In this document: piece by piece, positions 1-9,051 of the stretch | How the letters are laid out: the number at the start of each line of letters is the position of its first letter | Position numbering within the stretch: position 1 is the stretch's first letter | Source: Candidatus Methanoperedens sp. | GTDB lineage: Archaea > Halobacteriota > Methanosarcinia > Methanosarcinales > Methanoperedenaceae | DNA: 64,000 nucleotides | Assembly (NCBI GenBank): GCA_028717345.1 | Contig: JAQUNZ010000003.1 | Span: 1-64,000 of the forward strand | Direction: 5' to 3' | Program-made: the position numbers and the translations under genes | Notes under the pieces: generated by a model | What the model was told of the DNA's origin: nothing | Databases searched by the model: none | Seen by the model: the letters and a program-made list of their open reading frames with translations, nothing else

Positions 1-91
1 GCTCAAAGCCCAAAGTATATATTGGTTTTCTCTGCTTATACCGCAATAAGAATATGGCAATACAACAATATTTATTTTTCATTATTTATCT

Positions 92-109
92 ATGAATCAT
101 TAGATTCAT
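92..109 (-). terminator. AT-rich hairpin downstream of metG
   Basis: A 7-bp inverted repeat (ATGAATC, loop ATTA, GATTCAT) lies about 30 bases past the metG stop on the minus strand and is surrounded by AT-rich sequence. It could be a transcription end or processing hairpin. There is no strong T-tract directly after it, so the call is tentative. Confidence 0.3.
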
Positions 110-139
110 GATTAGTTTCCTATGCGTAAATTAAATAAT

Positions 140-2161
140 TTACCTTACCCTCGTCCCTTCCTTGATCTTCTTCTCCGGCATCAGCAGCACCGCCCCCTCC
201 ACATCCCCAGCCAGCACCATGCCTTTTGACTCCACGCCAAACAGCTTCGCAGGCTTCATATTAGCCATAACGACGACCTGACGCCCCACAAGATCGGACG
301 GGTTATGGGACTTAGCTATCCCTGCCACTATCTGCCGCATCTCCCCGATATCAACTTGCAGCTTAAGAAGTTTATCAGAACCCTTGATATTTTCTGCCGT
401 TAGCACTGTGCCGATCCTGATATCAAGCTTCTGGAACTCCTCATATGCTATTTCAGTTTTCTCTTCCTTTGGTTCTTCCGCATGCTTTTTCTCTTTCGCC
501 ATCGCTATCTTTATCCTCTTATCAAGGATAGCCTCCATTTCCTTGATCTTCTTATCTTCAAGTTTCGTGAACAATATCACCGGAGGCTCAAGAGAAACTG
601 CATGTAACTCTTCAAGCGCCTCTTCCAGCCTTGCAGCATGTACATCCCCGTCAAACCCAAGCTGCTTCCATGCCTTTTCCATATTTCCTGGAAGTATTGG
701 TTCAAAAAGAAGCACAAGCGCCTTTCCTATCTGGAGGCAGTTCTTAACCACATGTTTGCATGCCTCCGGGTCTTTCTTGATGAGCTGCCAGGGTTCATTG
801 GACTGGAAATAGGCGTTCCCGTACTGTGCCAGCTCCATCATGGCATCAGTTGCTTTCTTGAATTCGTATTCATCAAATGCTGCCACTACCGTATTTATGG
901 CAGCCTCGATCTTATCAAATATCTCCCTGTCAACCTCTCCTTCAGGTATCGCCCCGAAGTTCTTATGGGTGAAATGAAGGGTTCTGTGCAGGAAATTTCC
1001 AAGCGCCCCTACAAGCTCATTATTGACCTTTTCCTGGAAAACCTTCCACGAGAAGTTCAGTTCCTTTGTGTGCGAGGTATAATTAGAGATATAATAGCGC
1101 AAAAGATCAGGATGGAACCCGTGATCAAGGTAATCCTCATCCACCCAGACCACATAACCGCGGCTCTTTGAGAACTTCTTATCGTCAATTTTCAACATCC
1201 CGGAAGCAACAACAGCCCAGGGCTGCGTGTATCCTGCGCCTTTTAGCATCGCAGGCCAGAAGATACAATGATGGTAGGTAATATCCTCTCCAATGAAATG
1301 TATGATGCGGGAATCCTGGCGCCAGTACTTTTCCCAGTCGCCGCCAGTATTGTTCTGCCATTCTTCAGTGAATGATATGTAGCCGATGGGCGCATCCACC
1401 CAGACATAAACCACTAGGTCGTCGTGACCGGGGAACCGCACGCCCCATTCAAGGTTGCGCGTGATACACCAATCCTTCAATTCCTTTGCCCATTCCTTTG
1501 CATAATTGATGGCGTTGGACGTGCCACCAAGCGTTTTCAGGTATTCCTGCAGAAAACCGCCAAACTCTGATAATTTGAAGAAGAAATGCTCCTGCTCCCT
1601 GTACTCTGCCGGGTTCCCGCATATCCTGCACTTTGCATTCTTTATTTCACCGGGTTCAAGATGCTTTCCGCATCCCTGGTCGCATTCGTCGCCTCGCGCA
1701 AGTTTACCGCAGAACGGGCATGTGCCTTCCACGAACCTGTCAGGGAGAAAACGCTCATCATGCGGGCAATACGCCAGCCTTATAACTTTGGGATAAACGT
1801 ATCCGTTATCAATAAGTGCTTCAACAATGCTGTTCGTGCGCGTATGGTTGGTTGGTGAATCCGTGTTCCCGAAGAAGCTGAAGTTCACTTCCATTCTCTT
1901 GAAGATGTTCTCAAAATGATCGTGAAATTTATTGACGAGTTCTTTTGGAGTAATGCCCTGCTCTTCTGCATTCACAACGATTGGAGTGCCGTGCGCATCA
2001 GAACCGCAGACAAAAGCTGCATCCTGACCCTGTTTGCGCAGGGCGCGGACAAAGATGTCAGCCGGAATGTAAGTGCGAAGGTGTCCGATGTGGCATTTAC
2101 CATTGGCGTATGGGAGACCGCAGGTTACGAGAACTGGTTCATTGGATGGAAAATTGGACAT
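140..2161 (-). CDS. metG: methionyl-tRNA synthetase
   Basis: The 673-residue product charges tRNA-Met with methionine in the cytoplasm. It shows the class I signature HIGH at residues 24-27 and the second signature as KFSKS at 329-333. Between them lie paired CxxC-type zinc knuckles (Cys148/151, Cys160/164, Cys178/181). The last ~100 residues, after a Lys/Glu-rich linker, look like the EMAP-II/Trbp111 tRNA-binding domain ([11 protein letters not shown] onward), so this is the long form with its C-terminal appendix fused. The start at 2161 leaves a normal N-terminus ahead of the Rossmann fold. The gene is divergent from the nitroreductase gene, with about 140 bases of shared upstream sequence. 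Confidence 0.97.
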   Translation of the reverse strand: MSNFPSNEPVLVTCGLPYANGKCHIGHLRTYIPADIFVRALRKQGQDAAFVCGSDAHGTPIVVNAEEQGITPKELVNKFHDHFENIFKRMEVNFSFFGNTDSPTNHTRTNSIVEALIDNGYVYPKVIRLAYCPHDERFLPDRFVEGTCPFCGKLARGDECDQGCGKHLEPGEIKNAKCRICGNPAEYREQEHFFFKLSEFGGFLQEYLKTLGGTSNAINYAKEWAKELKDWCITRNLEWGVRFPGHDDLVVYVWVDAPIGYISFTEEWQNNTGGDWEKYWRQDSRIIHFIGEDITYHHCIFWPAMLKGAGYTQPWAVVASGMLKIDDKKFSKSRGYVVWVDEDYLDHGFHPDLLRYYISNYTSHTKELNFSWKVFQEKVNNELVGALGNFLHRTLHFTHKNFGAIPEGEVDREIFDKIEAAINTVVAAFDEYEFKKATDAMMELAQYGNAYFQSNEPWQLIKKDPEACKHVVKNCLQIGKALVLLFEPILPGNMEKAWKQLGFDGDVHAARLEEALEELHAVSLEPPVILFTKLEDKKIKEMEAILDKRIKIAMAKEKKHAEEPKEEKTEIAYEEFQKLDIRIGTVLTAENIKGSDKLLKLQVDIGEMRQIVAGIAKSHNPSDLVGRQVVVMANMKPAKLFGVESKGMVLAGDVEGAVLLMPEKKIKEGTRVR

Positions 2162-2303
2162 GGGATTCTAACATGGAAGTTCAGATATAAAATACATTTC
2201 TCAGATTTCATATTGATTTTAGGACAACCAATATTTTCGTCCCACAGCCAGCCTTACCACAATGTTTAAATCCCTGCCCGAGCAAACTTAATTGAGGTGT
2301 TGA

Positions 2304-2843
2304 ATGGACGTTTCAGAAGCTATAAGAAAGAGATGCAGTGTCAGGCAATTCAGGAATGTGATCATTCCAGACGATGTTCTCCACATGATCCTGGAGGCCG
2401 CAAGATGGGCACCCAGCCCTTTTAACACACAGCCCTGGGAGTTCATTATTATCAAAGAAAAAGAAACGCTAAAGGCGATCTCGAAGTACGCCAGGTACTC
2501 AGGATATCTTTCTGAAGCCCCTATGGCGATAGCTGTGATCGTGCCTCCTATTAATTCGAAATTCTCCTGGGTGGAAAGCATAGGTGAGCCAGGGTTCGCA
2601 GCTGCGATGGCAGTCCAGAACATGATGCTTGCTGCCTGGGAAATGGGTATCGGGAGTTGCTGGGTTAGCATCGAGAGAGAGAAGGTAGCAAAAATACTAA
2701 ATGTTCCAGATACTCATTTCGTTCTCACGGTCATTCCTCTGGGGTATCCAGAAACGATGCCTTCCGAACATGATGATAAGCTCAGGAAAAAGACGGAGGA
2801 CTCCACACACTATGAAATGTATGGAAAAAAGGTGACTAAATGA
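2304..2843 (+). CDS. nitroreductase family protein
   Basis: This 179-residue protein has the FMN-binding nitroreductase fold: an N-terminal RKRCSVRQF motif that contacts the flavin phosphate, a PSPFNTQPW segment near residue 37, and a C-terminal VIPLGYPE motif. Members reduce nitro-aromatics, quinones or flavins using NAD(P)H; the substrate cannot be read from sequence. GAGGTG lies before the ATG and a TATA-like GTTTAAAT lies further upstream. The stop overlaps the next gene by four bases, so it is co-transcribed with the TusA-like protein, which hints at a redox or sulfur-related role (inference). Confidence 0.9.
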   Translation: MDVSEAIRKRCSVRQFRNVIIPDDVLHMILEAARWAPSPFNTQPWEFIIIKEKETLKAISKYARYSGYLSEAPMAIAVIVPPINSKFSWVESIGEPGFAAAMAVQNMMLAAWEMGIGSCWVSIEREKVAKILNVPDTHFVLTVIPLGYPETMPSEHDDKLRKKTEDSTHYEMYGKKVTK

Positions 2844-3088
2844 ACGACAAAGAGAATGCAAAACCCGACAGATTTCTTGACTGCATAGGGCTATTCTGTC
2901 CCATACCAATATTCAATACAACACAGGAAATTGAGAAAATAGAGACGGGACAGGTTCTTGAAATGGTCACTGATGACCCTGCTGCTGTGCAGGACATCCC
3001 GCGGTGGGCAAAAAGAGCCGGGCACCAGTTCCTCAAACTATGGAAGGAAGGCGAACATTACCACTTCCTTATAAAGAAAGGGACGTAG
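2840..3088 (+). CDS. TusA/SirA-like sulfur carrier protein
   Basis: The 82-residue product has the TusA-family layout: an early strand, then CPIP at residues 20-23 (the CPxP motif whose Cys carries persulfide sulfur), a helix, and the family DDPAA(V)xDIPxW segment near residues 45-55. Such proteins relay sulfur for tRNA thiolation, molybdenum cofactor or other sulfur transfer. An extra Cys15 sits just before the motif. The ATGA overlap with the nitroreductase gene indicates translational coupling. The specific sulfur acceptor is unknown. Confidence 0.9.
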   Translation: MNDKENAKPDRFLDCIGLFCPIPIFNTTQEIEKIETGQVLEMVTDDPAAVQDIPRWAKRAGHQFLKLWKEGEHYHFLIKKGT

Positions 3089-3139
3089 AAATTAAAAAAA
3101 TAATAAAAAAATAATATAGTGTGTCTTAAAAAAATAACC

Positions 3140-3205
3140 TTATTTTGTCTTTTTTGACTTGGTTACTTTTTTTGTTTTCTTTGCTTTTACCATTTTTTTT
3201 ACCAT
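3140..3205 (-). CDS. candidate 21-residue Lys-rich microprotein
   Basis: A short open frame encodes 21 residues, about half of them lysine (begins MVKKMVKAKKTK, ends SKKTK). It is preceded on the minus strand by GAGGTGA eight bases before the ATG, as good a ribosome binding site as any in the window, and by AT-rich TATA-like sequence (3221-3255). A second in-frame ATG lies four codons in. The extreme basic composition would suit nucleic-acid binding. A-rich low-complexity DNA can make such frames by chance, so the ribosome binding site is the main support. Confidence 0.45.
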   Translation of the reverse strand: MVKKMVKAKKTKKVTKSKKTK

Positions 3206-3668
3206 TTAGTTTCACCTCAGTATTTAATTAATATATATATTTATAATATATATACTTATGTGAAGAATTTGTCTTTTGCTTTAAGGCATATTTTTTTAGT
3301 CATATGCGCCTTAAACTTGTTCACGGCAATATTGCATCAAATTTTAGGAATAACTCTGTGAATAACTGTGGTGAACTCAAAAAAATCATTGCCCTTTATT
3401 TCTACTGGAAAATAAACCCCAGAACTTATAGAGGTTTCAGAGTGGTTCCGGGCATCAAAATAACATTTAAAGGTTAAAACAATGGAGAAAGGTTATATTT
3501 TAAAAATAAAAGTGATTAACAAGCATATTGTTGTTAAAATGGCTTAAAACCTATATTTCAACTGAAATCTTTAAATAGTTTAAAATACCTATATTCACTT
3601 GTCGTTCACAAAGTATACGATAAACATTTCACCCAGAAGGAAGCATCGGAGGGGAAATCCGGATGCGT
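3206..3668. other. AT-rich intergenic stretch, no gene seen
   Basis: Between the micro-ORF and the hairpin before the next gene the DNA is strongly AT-rich, with runs of TA repeats near 3230-3255. I see no open frame with a ribosome binding site. Weak TATA-like boxes occur (for example CTTTAAATAG near 3570), consistent with a promoter for the gene at 3716 and a long leader. Confidence 0.4.
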
Positions 3669-3694
3669 GCTGTTCGCCTGTCAAGGTGAACAGC
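3669..3694 (+). promoter_or_regulatory. stable hairpin in the leader of the next gene
   Basis: GCTGTTCGCC and GGTGAACAGC form a 10-bp stem with one G:U pair and a 6-base loop (TGTCAA). It is followed after a few bases by TTTTTT (3702-3707) and then the GAGG ribosome binding site and ATG at 3716. This looks like an attenuator or leader control element rather than chance, but no family is recognised. Confidence 0.45.
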
Positions 3695-3715
3695 GCTCCA
3701 ATTTTTTGAGGAATT

Positions 3716-4243
3716 ATGAAGATACGGCTCGAACTCGAAGGGAAAAACGCAGGCAGCGTTAGTTACAAGGGACCTGAGTCCGCTGAGATGGCGGCAAGTT
3801 ATCTTAATTCCATTGAAGCAGATGAAGTAGAGGTACATATTGTAAAAGAAGATGGAACAAAGGCATTTGCCGAATTCTCAGGAGATTTCTGGAATATGTC
3901 AGCGACAAAATTCATACTATCAGCTGCAAAAACCAGACCAGCCCCTCTTCCACCCATTTCTTCCAGCGTTGAAGATCTGCCCCAGGAAACACTCACCCTT
4001 AAAGAACGACTTGAGATGTTCCTGCGCTTTGAATACCCCAGGATATGGTTTACTTCCCTGGATGTAAAAAGGCATTACGAAAGTGTTTATGGAAAAATCA
4101 ACCTGAGCACTGTATCTACATATCTGGCAAGGATGCACAGGGACAATATACTTGAGCGAAAAGGAAACCATAACCAGCGGGAATACAGGTTTATAGAACA
4201 AGGAAATTCTTTAATGAATCTGGAATATGCTTCCGTAAAATAA
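3716..4243 (+). CDS. uncharacterised protein with C-terminal winged-helix-like domain
   Basis: The 175-residue protein has an N-terminal alpha/beta region (about residues 1-75), a Pro-rich linker near residues 75-90 and a C-terminal region (about 95-165) that reads as a winged helix: ERLEMFLRFEYPRIWFTSLDVKRHYE, then a likely recognition helix around LSTVSTYLARMHRDN and a wing (ERKGNHNQREYRF). It is probably a DNA-binding regulator of an archaeal family I cannot name. The gene is alone on plus with a hairpin-containing leader. The start is set by GAGG four bases before the ATG. Confidence 0.75.
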   Translation: MKIRLELEGKNAGSVSYKGPESAEMAASYLNSIEADEVEVHIVKEDGTKAFAEFSGDFWNMSATKFILSAAKTRPAPLPPISSSVEDLPQETLTLKERLEMFLRFEYPRIWFTSLDVKRHYESVYGKINLSTVSTYLARMHRDNILERKGNHNQREYRFIEQGNSLMNLEYASVK

Positions 4244-4287
4244 TGGATGGGCTGATGAGCTGACCCTTTAGGGCCCACAGCACCCTT

Positions 4288-4309
4288 GCGGCACATATAT
4301 ATGTGCCGC
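4288..4309. repeat. 22-base perfect palindrome
   Basis: GCGGCACATAT is followed directly by its exact reverse complement. It lies 45 bases after the stop of the winged-helix gene. There is no following T-tract, so it is not a classical terminator. Confidence 0.7.
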
Positions 4310-4489
4310 TTCGCCGTGAATTGCGCTCCATGCGCTTTCTTTTGCACTCCGAATGGACGGGATCACAGTTGAACCATCTTCATTTCTGACCTTGGATGGT
4401 CACGGGGCATTTACACCCTTGAAGTCTGGGCATTTATTGTTCCAGTCAGGTTCTTCTGCCAATCACTTGCTAGCTCATCATAGCGTGCA

Positions 4490-4509
4490 CCTTATACAGC
4501 CGTATAAGG
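4490..4509. repeat. 8-bp stem hairpin
   Basis: CCTTATAC, loop AGCC, GTATAAGG. It lies about 110 bases past the end of the ZPR1-like gene (minus strand) and could end that transcript. Confidence 0.5.
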
Positions 4510-4620
4510 TAATTTGTTATATTGGTTTATCATGATTAATAGTTTTCGATAACAGAATTGATAAAAAACCTGATAACAAGGGAACAGTTATTGAATAAAC
4601 TCTTCTTCATGCCATTACGG

Positions 4621-5214
4621 TCAGGGCTCGACCTCGCTTTTATCAAACATTATCATACCTGTTTTGAGAAGGGCTGCCTCATCACCTGTAAGTTTCCTGC
4701 ACACCGCGTTTTCTGCGATTATGGCGCTGTTGCCAAGAGGATCCTCTATCACAAGTGTTATCTCATACTCTCCAGCCCTCGTTTTTTCAATAGTGGAGAG
4801 AAGTTCCTCAGCGCGCGCGGTCTTATCTTCCTCACCCCATCGCGTCACCATGCCCAGTATTTCCTCCACCCTTTCAAGCACCCCTTCAATATTCGAGATA
4901 AAAGATTCTGAAGCTGGTCCGGGTTCGATATCAACACCGAGTTCCGGTATTCGTATTGTTCCCGATGTTGAGCGCACTACTCTTGCATCCAGATCGTTAA
5001 TAGACCTTACCTTCATTTCATGATGCACAGGCTCACGCTGGGACAGAATCAACGTGTCTGAGTACCTGAATCCGCAATCGCATATGGAAGTGATATGCAT
5101 CACTTCCCCAAAAAAAGGAATATTATGAGGTACCCAGTTCGTTATGAGTTCTCTTGAACAAAGAGGACAGGCACTTCTGGTGATCGTGAACGTGGAGAGG
5201 GGTTCTTGATTCAC
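4621..5214 (-). CDS. ZPR1-type zinc finger protein
   Basis: The 197-residue product matches one ZPR1 repeat: a four-Cys zinc finger (CPLC at 16-19 and CDC near 45-47) followed by the beta-rich A/B domain with the SRxPVHHExKV-like stretch near residue 60-70 and the family segment GTIRIPELGVDIEPG. Eukaryotic ZPR1 has two such repeats and is a chaperone for elongation factor eEF1A; archaeal single-domain proteins are less studied. The gene overlaps the upstream SepF gene by four bases, so the two are translated from one transcript. Confidence 0.9.
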   Translation of the reverse strand: MNQEPLSTFTITRSACPLCSRELITNWVPHNIPFFGEVMHITSICDCGFRYSDTLILSQREPVHHEMKVRSINDLDARVVRSTSGTIRIPELGVDIEPGPASESFISNIEGVLERVEEILGMVTRWGEEDKTARAEELLSTIEKTRAGEYEITLVIEDPLGNSAIIAENAVCRKLTGDEAALLKTGMIMFDKSEVEP

Positions 5215-5579
5215 TTTAACTTCTGTCTGTCGATGCGGACACTACGCGGTGTCACAATGACCTGATCTTCCTTCACCATTGCGATATCGCCATGCACATC
5301 GCTCACTACCTGTTTCAGATCTTTTATCGCCCTGTCAAAGAGAAGTTTATCATGTTTTGCAGGCGATACATCAATAAATACAATATTTCCTTCATAAATC
5401 TGTTTCTTTAGCTCAGGCATTATGTCAAGTCCATTAAGTTCAGCCACCCGGACGAACATACTGGCGGGTTCATCTTTAAAACCCTCTTCGAATTCTGTAA
5501 GATCAAGTTCCTCATACTCCTCAGCATCTGACTTCGGCTTTTTCCCGGATCCAAAAAGGTTGTCTATGAATTTAACCAT
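5211..5579 (-). CDS. sepF: SepF, FtsZ membrane-anchor protein
   Basis: The 122-residue product has an N-terminal short amphipathic membrane-binding segment (MVKFIDNLFG), an acidic linker and a C-terminal SepF domain from about residue 40 (MFVRVAELNGLD ... VIVTPRSVRI). Archaeal SepF tethers FtsZ to the cytoplasmic membrane at the division site and is the main FtsZ anchor where FtsA is absent. It lies between a PUA-domain gene and the ZPR1-like gene on the same strand, with an ATGA-type overlap to the latter. No FtsZ is in the window. Confidence 0.9.
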   Translation of the reverse strand: MVKFIDNLFGSGKKPKSDAEEYEELDLTEFEEGFKDEPASMFVRVAELNGLDIMPELKKQIYEGNIVFIDVSPAKHDKLLFDRAIKDLKQVVSDVHGDIAMVKEDQVIVTPRSVRIDRQKLK

Positions 5580-5620
5580 GAAATCATCACATGCTCTTTT
5601 AAAGGTCTATTTCTATTTAT

Positions 5621-6103
5621 CTATTTCTGTTCAAGGTTCCAGAGTTCATCGCCCACATAATGAACTGACTTTACTGCTTTACCAGATTTTCCCACCATAT
5701 CTTTGCCTGCCATGAGAGCCTTGCCAATAGCAAGCGCTTTCCCGTGAGCTTTTTCCACAACGATCACAAGGTCACCTTCCCTGATGTCCGGGTCTGCTTC
5801 AACTATTCCCGGACCCATCACATCAGCCCCGTTTATTATGAACTTCACAGCGCCAGGATCCACAACAACTATTCTTTTTGAGGGAACAAGTTTTAGAGCG
5901 CCCTTGACAGAGGGAAATATCTTGCCTTCGATCCTGAAAAGAAGCGGTTCACCGTCAACGAAAATAAACTCTGCCTCATCAGTTTCGACAAGTTCGAGTT
6001 TCCGGTTCCTGAAAGCTGCCGTGTCCCCGAAAGCCTCTTCAATATCATTGATGAGGGCTTTTTCGTCCGTCTTTCTAAGTACATTCCGTGATTTTATCTT
6101 CAT
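5621..6103 (-). CDS. PUA-domain RNA-binding protein (MCT-1-like)
   Basis: The 160-residue protein has an N-terminal alpha/beta domain (about 1-75) and a C-terminal PUA domain (about 76-155) with the typical RIVVVDPGAVKFIINGADVMGPGI strand pattern and EGDLVIV. The two-domain layout and length match archaeal relatives of eukaryotic MCT-1/Tma20, which bind 40S subunits; a tRNA- or rRNA-related role is likely but not shown. It heads the minus-strand group with sepF and is divergent from the SmAP gene. The 86 bases between starts hold TTTTAAATATT, a candidate TATA box. Confidence 0.88.
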   Translation of the reverse strand: MKIKSRNVLRKTDEKALINDIEEAFGDTAAFRNRKLELVETDEAEFIFVDGEPLLFRIEGKIFPSVKGALKLVPSKRIVVVDPGAVKFIINGADVMGPGIVEADPDIREGDLVIVVEKAHGKALAIGKALMAGKDMVGKSGKAVKSVHYVGDELWNLEQK

Positions 6104-6162
6104 GTGTCACCAATAGTTTTAAATATTCTCTTGACAACTCAAGGTCACTATTGCGTTAATGA

Positions 6163-6405
<243 letters not shown>

Positions 6406-6421
6406 TAAAAGGTGATAACAA

Positions 6422-6592
6422 ATGTCAAAAGGTACGCCCTCAATGGGACATCGCCAGCATAAGACACATGTGAAATGCAGAAGATGCGGTAAGGTATCAT
6501 TCAATACCCACACAAAGATGTGCGCATCGTGCGGATTCGGAAAGACAGCACACATGAGATCATATAAATGGCAAGAAAAATGCGGATACTAA
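6422..6592 (+). CDS. rpl37e: ribosomal protein L37e
   Basis: A 56-residue frame starts at the ATG after GGTGAT. The product has the L37e zinc ribbon: CRRCG at residues 19-23 and CASCG at 34-38, with a basic, His/Lys/Arg-rich background and the family start SKGTPSMG. It is a small large-subunit ribosomal protein that binds zinc and 23S rRNA. It lies between the SmAP gene and purF on plus, with 11 bases to purF. Confidence 0.97.
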   Translation: MSKGTPSMGHRQHKTHVKCRRCGKVSFNTHTKMCASCGFGKTAHMRSYKWQEKCGY

Positions 6593-6603
6593 GGTGAGAA
6601 CGG

Positions 6604-8004
6604 TTGCATGAAGAATGCGGCGTTGTAGGTGTTTCTTATAGTAATGATACGCCTTCTGCGCTGTCTATCTATTATGCGCTTTATGCTCTTCAGCACAGGG
6701 GACAGGAATCAGCAGGCATAGCTGTCCACGACGGAACACAGGTCATGACCCTGAAAGGAATGGGTCTTGTACCAGATGTTTTCAATCGTGGAGATATCCA
6801 GAAATTAAAAGGCAGCGTGGGAATCGGACATGTCCGTTATTCCACTACAGGGGGATCAAAAATTGAGAACTGCCAGCCATTATTGGTGAGTTTTAGAAGC
6901 GGAACTATAGCTATTGCCCATAACGGGAACCTTGTCAATTCAAAAGAGCTGCGTACTGAACTTGAAAAAGAGGGGAGGATTTTTCTTTCTGATTCAGATA
7001 CCGAGGTCATCGCCCATCTTCTTGTTAAAAAACTCATGCACAGCGACCTTGACGACGCTGTCAGGGAATTGATGAAGCGCCTCGTTGGTTCTTATTCGCT
7101 TGTTATCCTGGTGGATAATACGCTCGTGGCTGTCCGAGACCCGCTGGGCGTAAAACCGCTGTGTCTCGGGCATATAGACAATGGTTATATGGTGGCGTCA
7201 GAGAGCGCGGCTATTGATATCCTGAATGGTGTATTTATCCGGGATATTGCTCCTGGTGAAATGCTGGTAATTAAAAATGGCGAATATGAAAGCAAACAGC
7301 TTGTCAGGTCTAAGAACTCCGCCCACTGCGTTTTTGAGTATATTTACTTTGCCCGCCCCGACTCTGTTATAGACGGCAAGCTTGTTTATAATGTGAGGAT
7401 GCGGATAGGACAGATGCTTTTTTCTGAACATCCGGCAAAAGCAGATATTGTTTCCCCTGTGCCTGACTCAGGAATTACAGCAGCGATAGGTTTCTCAAAG
7501 AGATCAGGGATAGATTATATGGAAGGGCTGATGAAGAACAGGTACATAGGAAGAACCTTCATAATGCCGGGGCAGGATATGAGGGAAACCGCTGTGCGGC
7601 TCAAGCTCAATACCATAAAACCCAATATAGAGGGAAAGAACGTGGTGCTTGTGGATGACAGCATAGTGCGCGGGACAACATCGCGCCGCATAATCGACCT
7701 GATGCGAAAATCAGGAGCAAGGGAAGTGCACATGAGGGTGGCAAGTCCCCCGATAATCTCGCCGTGCTATCTTGGTATAGACATGGCGACAAGAGAAGAA
7801 CTTGTGGCTGCGCATAAGGCTGTGAAAGGCGTGGAGGCTGTTATTAACGCAGACTCACTTGGATTCATAAGTATCGATGGTCTTGTGGGTTCGATAGGGA
7901 TCCCGAAGGACGACCTGTGCCTTGGATGCCTTACCGGAGCATATCCTGTTGAGATCCCGGGCGAACAGTGCGCAAGGAAACAGTTGAAACTGTCAGAGTT
8001 CTAA
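6604..8004 (+). CDS. purF: amidophosphoribosyltransferase
   Basis: The enzyme makes phosphoribosylamine from PRPP and glutamine, the first committed step of purine synthesis. The 466-residue product has an N-terminal glutaminase domain and a C-terminal PRPP-binding domain with VVLVDDSIVRGTTSRR. The start is TTG at 6604: an in-frame TGA at 6595-6597 excludes any earlier start, and GGTGAG lies just upstream. This places the nucleophile at Cys5 after Met-His-Glu-Glu, which would be removed to free the N-terminal Cys, as is known for the family. C-terminal cysteines (CLGCL near residue 440) resemble the Fe-S ligands of the Bacillus-type enzyme. Confidence 0.96.
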   Translation: MHEECGVVGVSYSNDTPSALSIYYALYALQHRGQESAGIAVHDGTQVMTLKGMGLVPDVFNRGDIQKLKGSVGIGHVRYSTTGGSKIENCQPLLVSFRSGTIAIAHNGNLVNSKELRTELEKEGRIFLSDSDTEVIAHLLVKKLMHSDLDDAVRELMKRLVGSYSLVILVDNTLVAVRDPLGVKPLCLGHIDNGYMVASESAAIDILNGVFIRDIAPGEMLVIKNGEYESKQLVRSKNSAHCVFEYIYFARPDSVIDGKLVYNVRMRIGQMLFSEHPAKADIVSPVPDSGITAAIGFSKRSGIDYMEGLMKNRYIGRTFIMPGQDMRETAVRLKLNTIKPNIEGKNVVLVDDSIVRGTTSRRIIDLMRKSGAREVHMRVASPPIISPCYLGIDMATREELVAAHKAVKGVEAVINADSLGFISIDGLVGSIGIPKDDLCLGCLTGAYPVEIPGEQCARKQLKLSEF

Positions 8005-8053
8005 CAGAAAACTAAAAAAGAGAGAACCGATATTAGAATACTGAGGCAAAACA

Positions 8054-8686
8054 ATGGGTATAATAAAAAGTTTGAAGATGAATTTTACCTGGTTTAAGAA
8101 ATTTTTCAAGAAGAAGCGGGCAAGAATTGGTATCTATGGTCCTCCCAATGCTGGAAAAACAACACTTGCTAACAGGATAATCCGCGACTGGACAGGCGAC
8201 GCCATGGGTTCTGTATCAGCGATACCGCATGAAACACGAAGAGCAAGAAGACGCGAGGGGGTGACGATCGATTCCAATGGCTCCTCAGTAACGCTGGACA
8301 TTATCGATACGCCAGGGCTTGCGACAAAAATAGATTTTCATGATTTTATGGCATTCGGGATGTCTGAAGAAGAATCGAAGCGGCGCGCAAAAGAAGCAAC
8401 AGAAGGAGTAATAGAAGCAGTTAAATGGCTGGACGACCTTGACGGTGTAATACTTGTGATGGATGCCACGGAAGATCCATATACGCAGGTGAACGTAACT
8501 GTCATAGGGAACATGGAAGCGCGAAAACTCCCGCTTCTTATAGCAGCGAACAAGATCGATCTTCCCACTTCGTCCCCGGCAAGGATCCACAGCGCTTTCC
8601 CGCAGCATCCCCTTGTGCCGATATCAGCCCTTGAAGGGCAGAACATAGATATGCTTTATAAAGAGATTGCAGACCACTTCGGGTGA
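8054..8686 (+). CDS. arvA: Era-like small GTPase, ArvA (vesiculation GTPase) type
   Basis: The 210-residue protein starts with a basic amphipathic segment (about 1-24) that may bind membrane, then a G domain: P-loop GPPNAGKTT at 29-37, DTPG at 84-87 and NKID near 171. Its length, the N-terminal extension and the following two genes match the archaeal GTPase formerly called OapA and linked to extracellular vesicle formation in haloarchaea (established for Haloferax, inferred here). The stop overlaps the next start by four bases. The Era/Obg resemblance alone would suggest ribosome work, but the gene trio argues for the vesicle family. Confidence 0.85.
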   Translation: MGIIKSLKMNFTWFKKFFKKKRARIGIYGPPNAGKTTLANRIIRDWTGDAMGSVSAIPHETRRARRREGVTIDSNGSSVTLDIIDTPGLATKIDFHDFMAFGMSEEESKRRAKEATEGVIEAVKWLDDLDGVILVMDATEDPYTQVNVTVIGNMEARKLPLLIAANKIDLPTSSPARIHSAFPQHPLVPISALEGQNIDMLYKEIADHFG

Positions 8687-9048
8687 TTACAATGAAAGGA
8701 ATTCAGTTGGATTTGATTTCGGAAGATAAACTTGATGGCATGACATCAATGGAAAAGGTTCGTTTGATACTTGATGAAGTCAGGAATGGGAAAATACTCG
8801 TTCTTGAAAAAGGACTTACCCCAAGTGAGCAGAATAAACTGATCGAACTTACTATGACTGAGATAGCACCAGATGATTTTTCAGGGATAGAGATAGAGAG
8901 CTATCCTGTAAAGCATAATGATAATCTTTTCAGCAAGCTGCTCGGCAAGACAACACTAAAAACAAGGCTTACTGTTATTGGTCCTGCATCCCAGCTCAAG
9001 ACCATAAAAAAGGATAGAGACCTGATAAGCGCCCTTGTATCCCCTTGA
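8683..9048 (+). CDS. arvB: DUF2073 / OapB-ArvB family protein
   Basis: The 121-residue protein has no enzyme motif. It is alpha/beta, with MEKVRLILDEVRNGKILVLEKGLTPSEQNKLIELTM as the best conserved block and a C-terminal KTRLTVIGPASQLKTI strand-turn. This is the DUF2073 family that regularly follows the Era-like GTPase in Euryarchaeota. It overlaps the GTPase gene by four bases and is three bases from the zinc-ribbon gene, so the three form one operon. It is probably a partner or adaptor of the GTPase (inference). Confidence 0.82.
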   Translation: MITMKGIQLDLISEDKLDGMTSMEKVRLILDEVRNGKILVLEKGLTPSEQNKLIELTMTEIAPDDFSGIEIESYPVKHNDNLFSKLLGKTTLKTRLTVIGPASQLKTIKKDRDLISALVSP

Positions 9049-9051
9049 TCT

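Larger units (their letters stand above)
4244..4620. other. intergenic region with two strong palindromes, no intact gene
   Basis: This 377-base stretch holds no convincing gene. It carries GGGCCC (4271-4276), a 22-base perfect palindrome at 4288-4309 (GCGGCACATAT and its complement) and a hairpin at 4490-4509 (CCTTATAC-AGCC-GTATAAGG). Minus-strand frames between the two give short peptide-like stretches interrupted by stops. It may be a structured RNA or the scar of a mobile element; neither is shown. Confidence 0.4.

Noticed and set aside
4244-4530. Group II intron
   Set aside because: No recognisable domain V and no reverse transcriptase gene nearby; the hairpins alone are not enough.
4353-4535. 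60-residue plus-strand open frame in the 4.2-4.6 kb gap
   Set aside because: No ribosome binding site and no protein-like pattern; overlaps the palindromic region.
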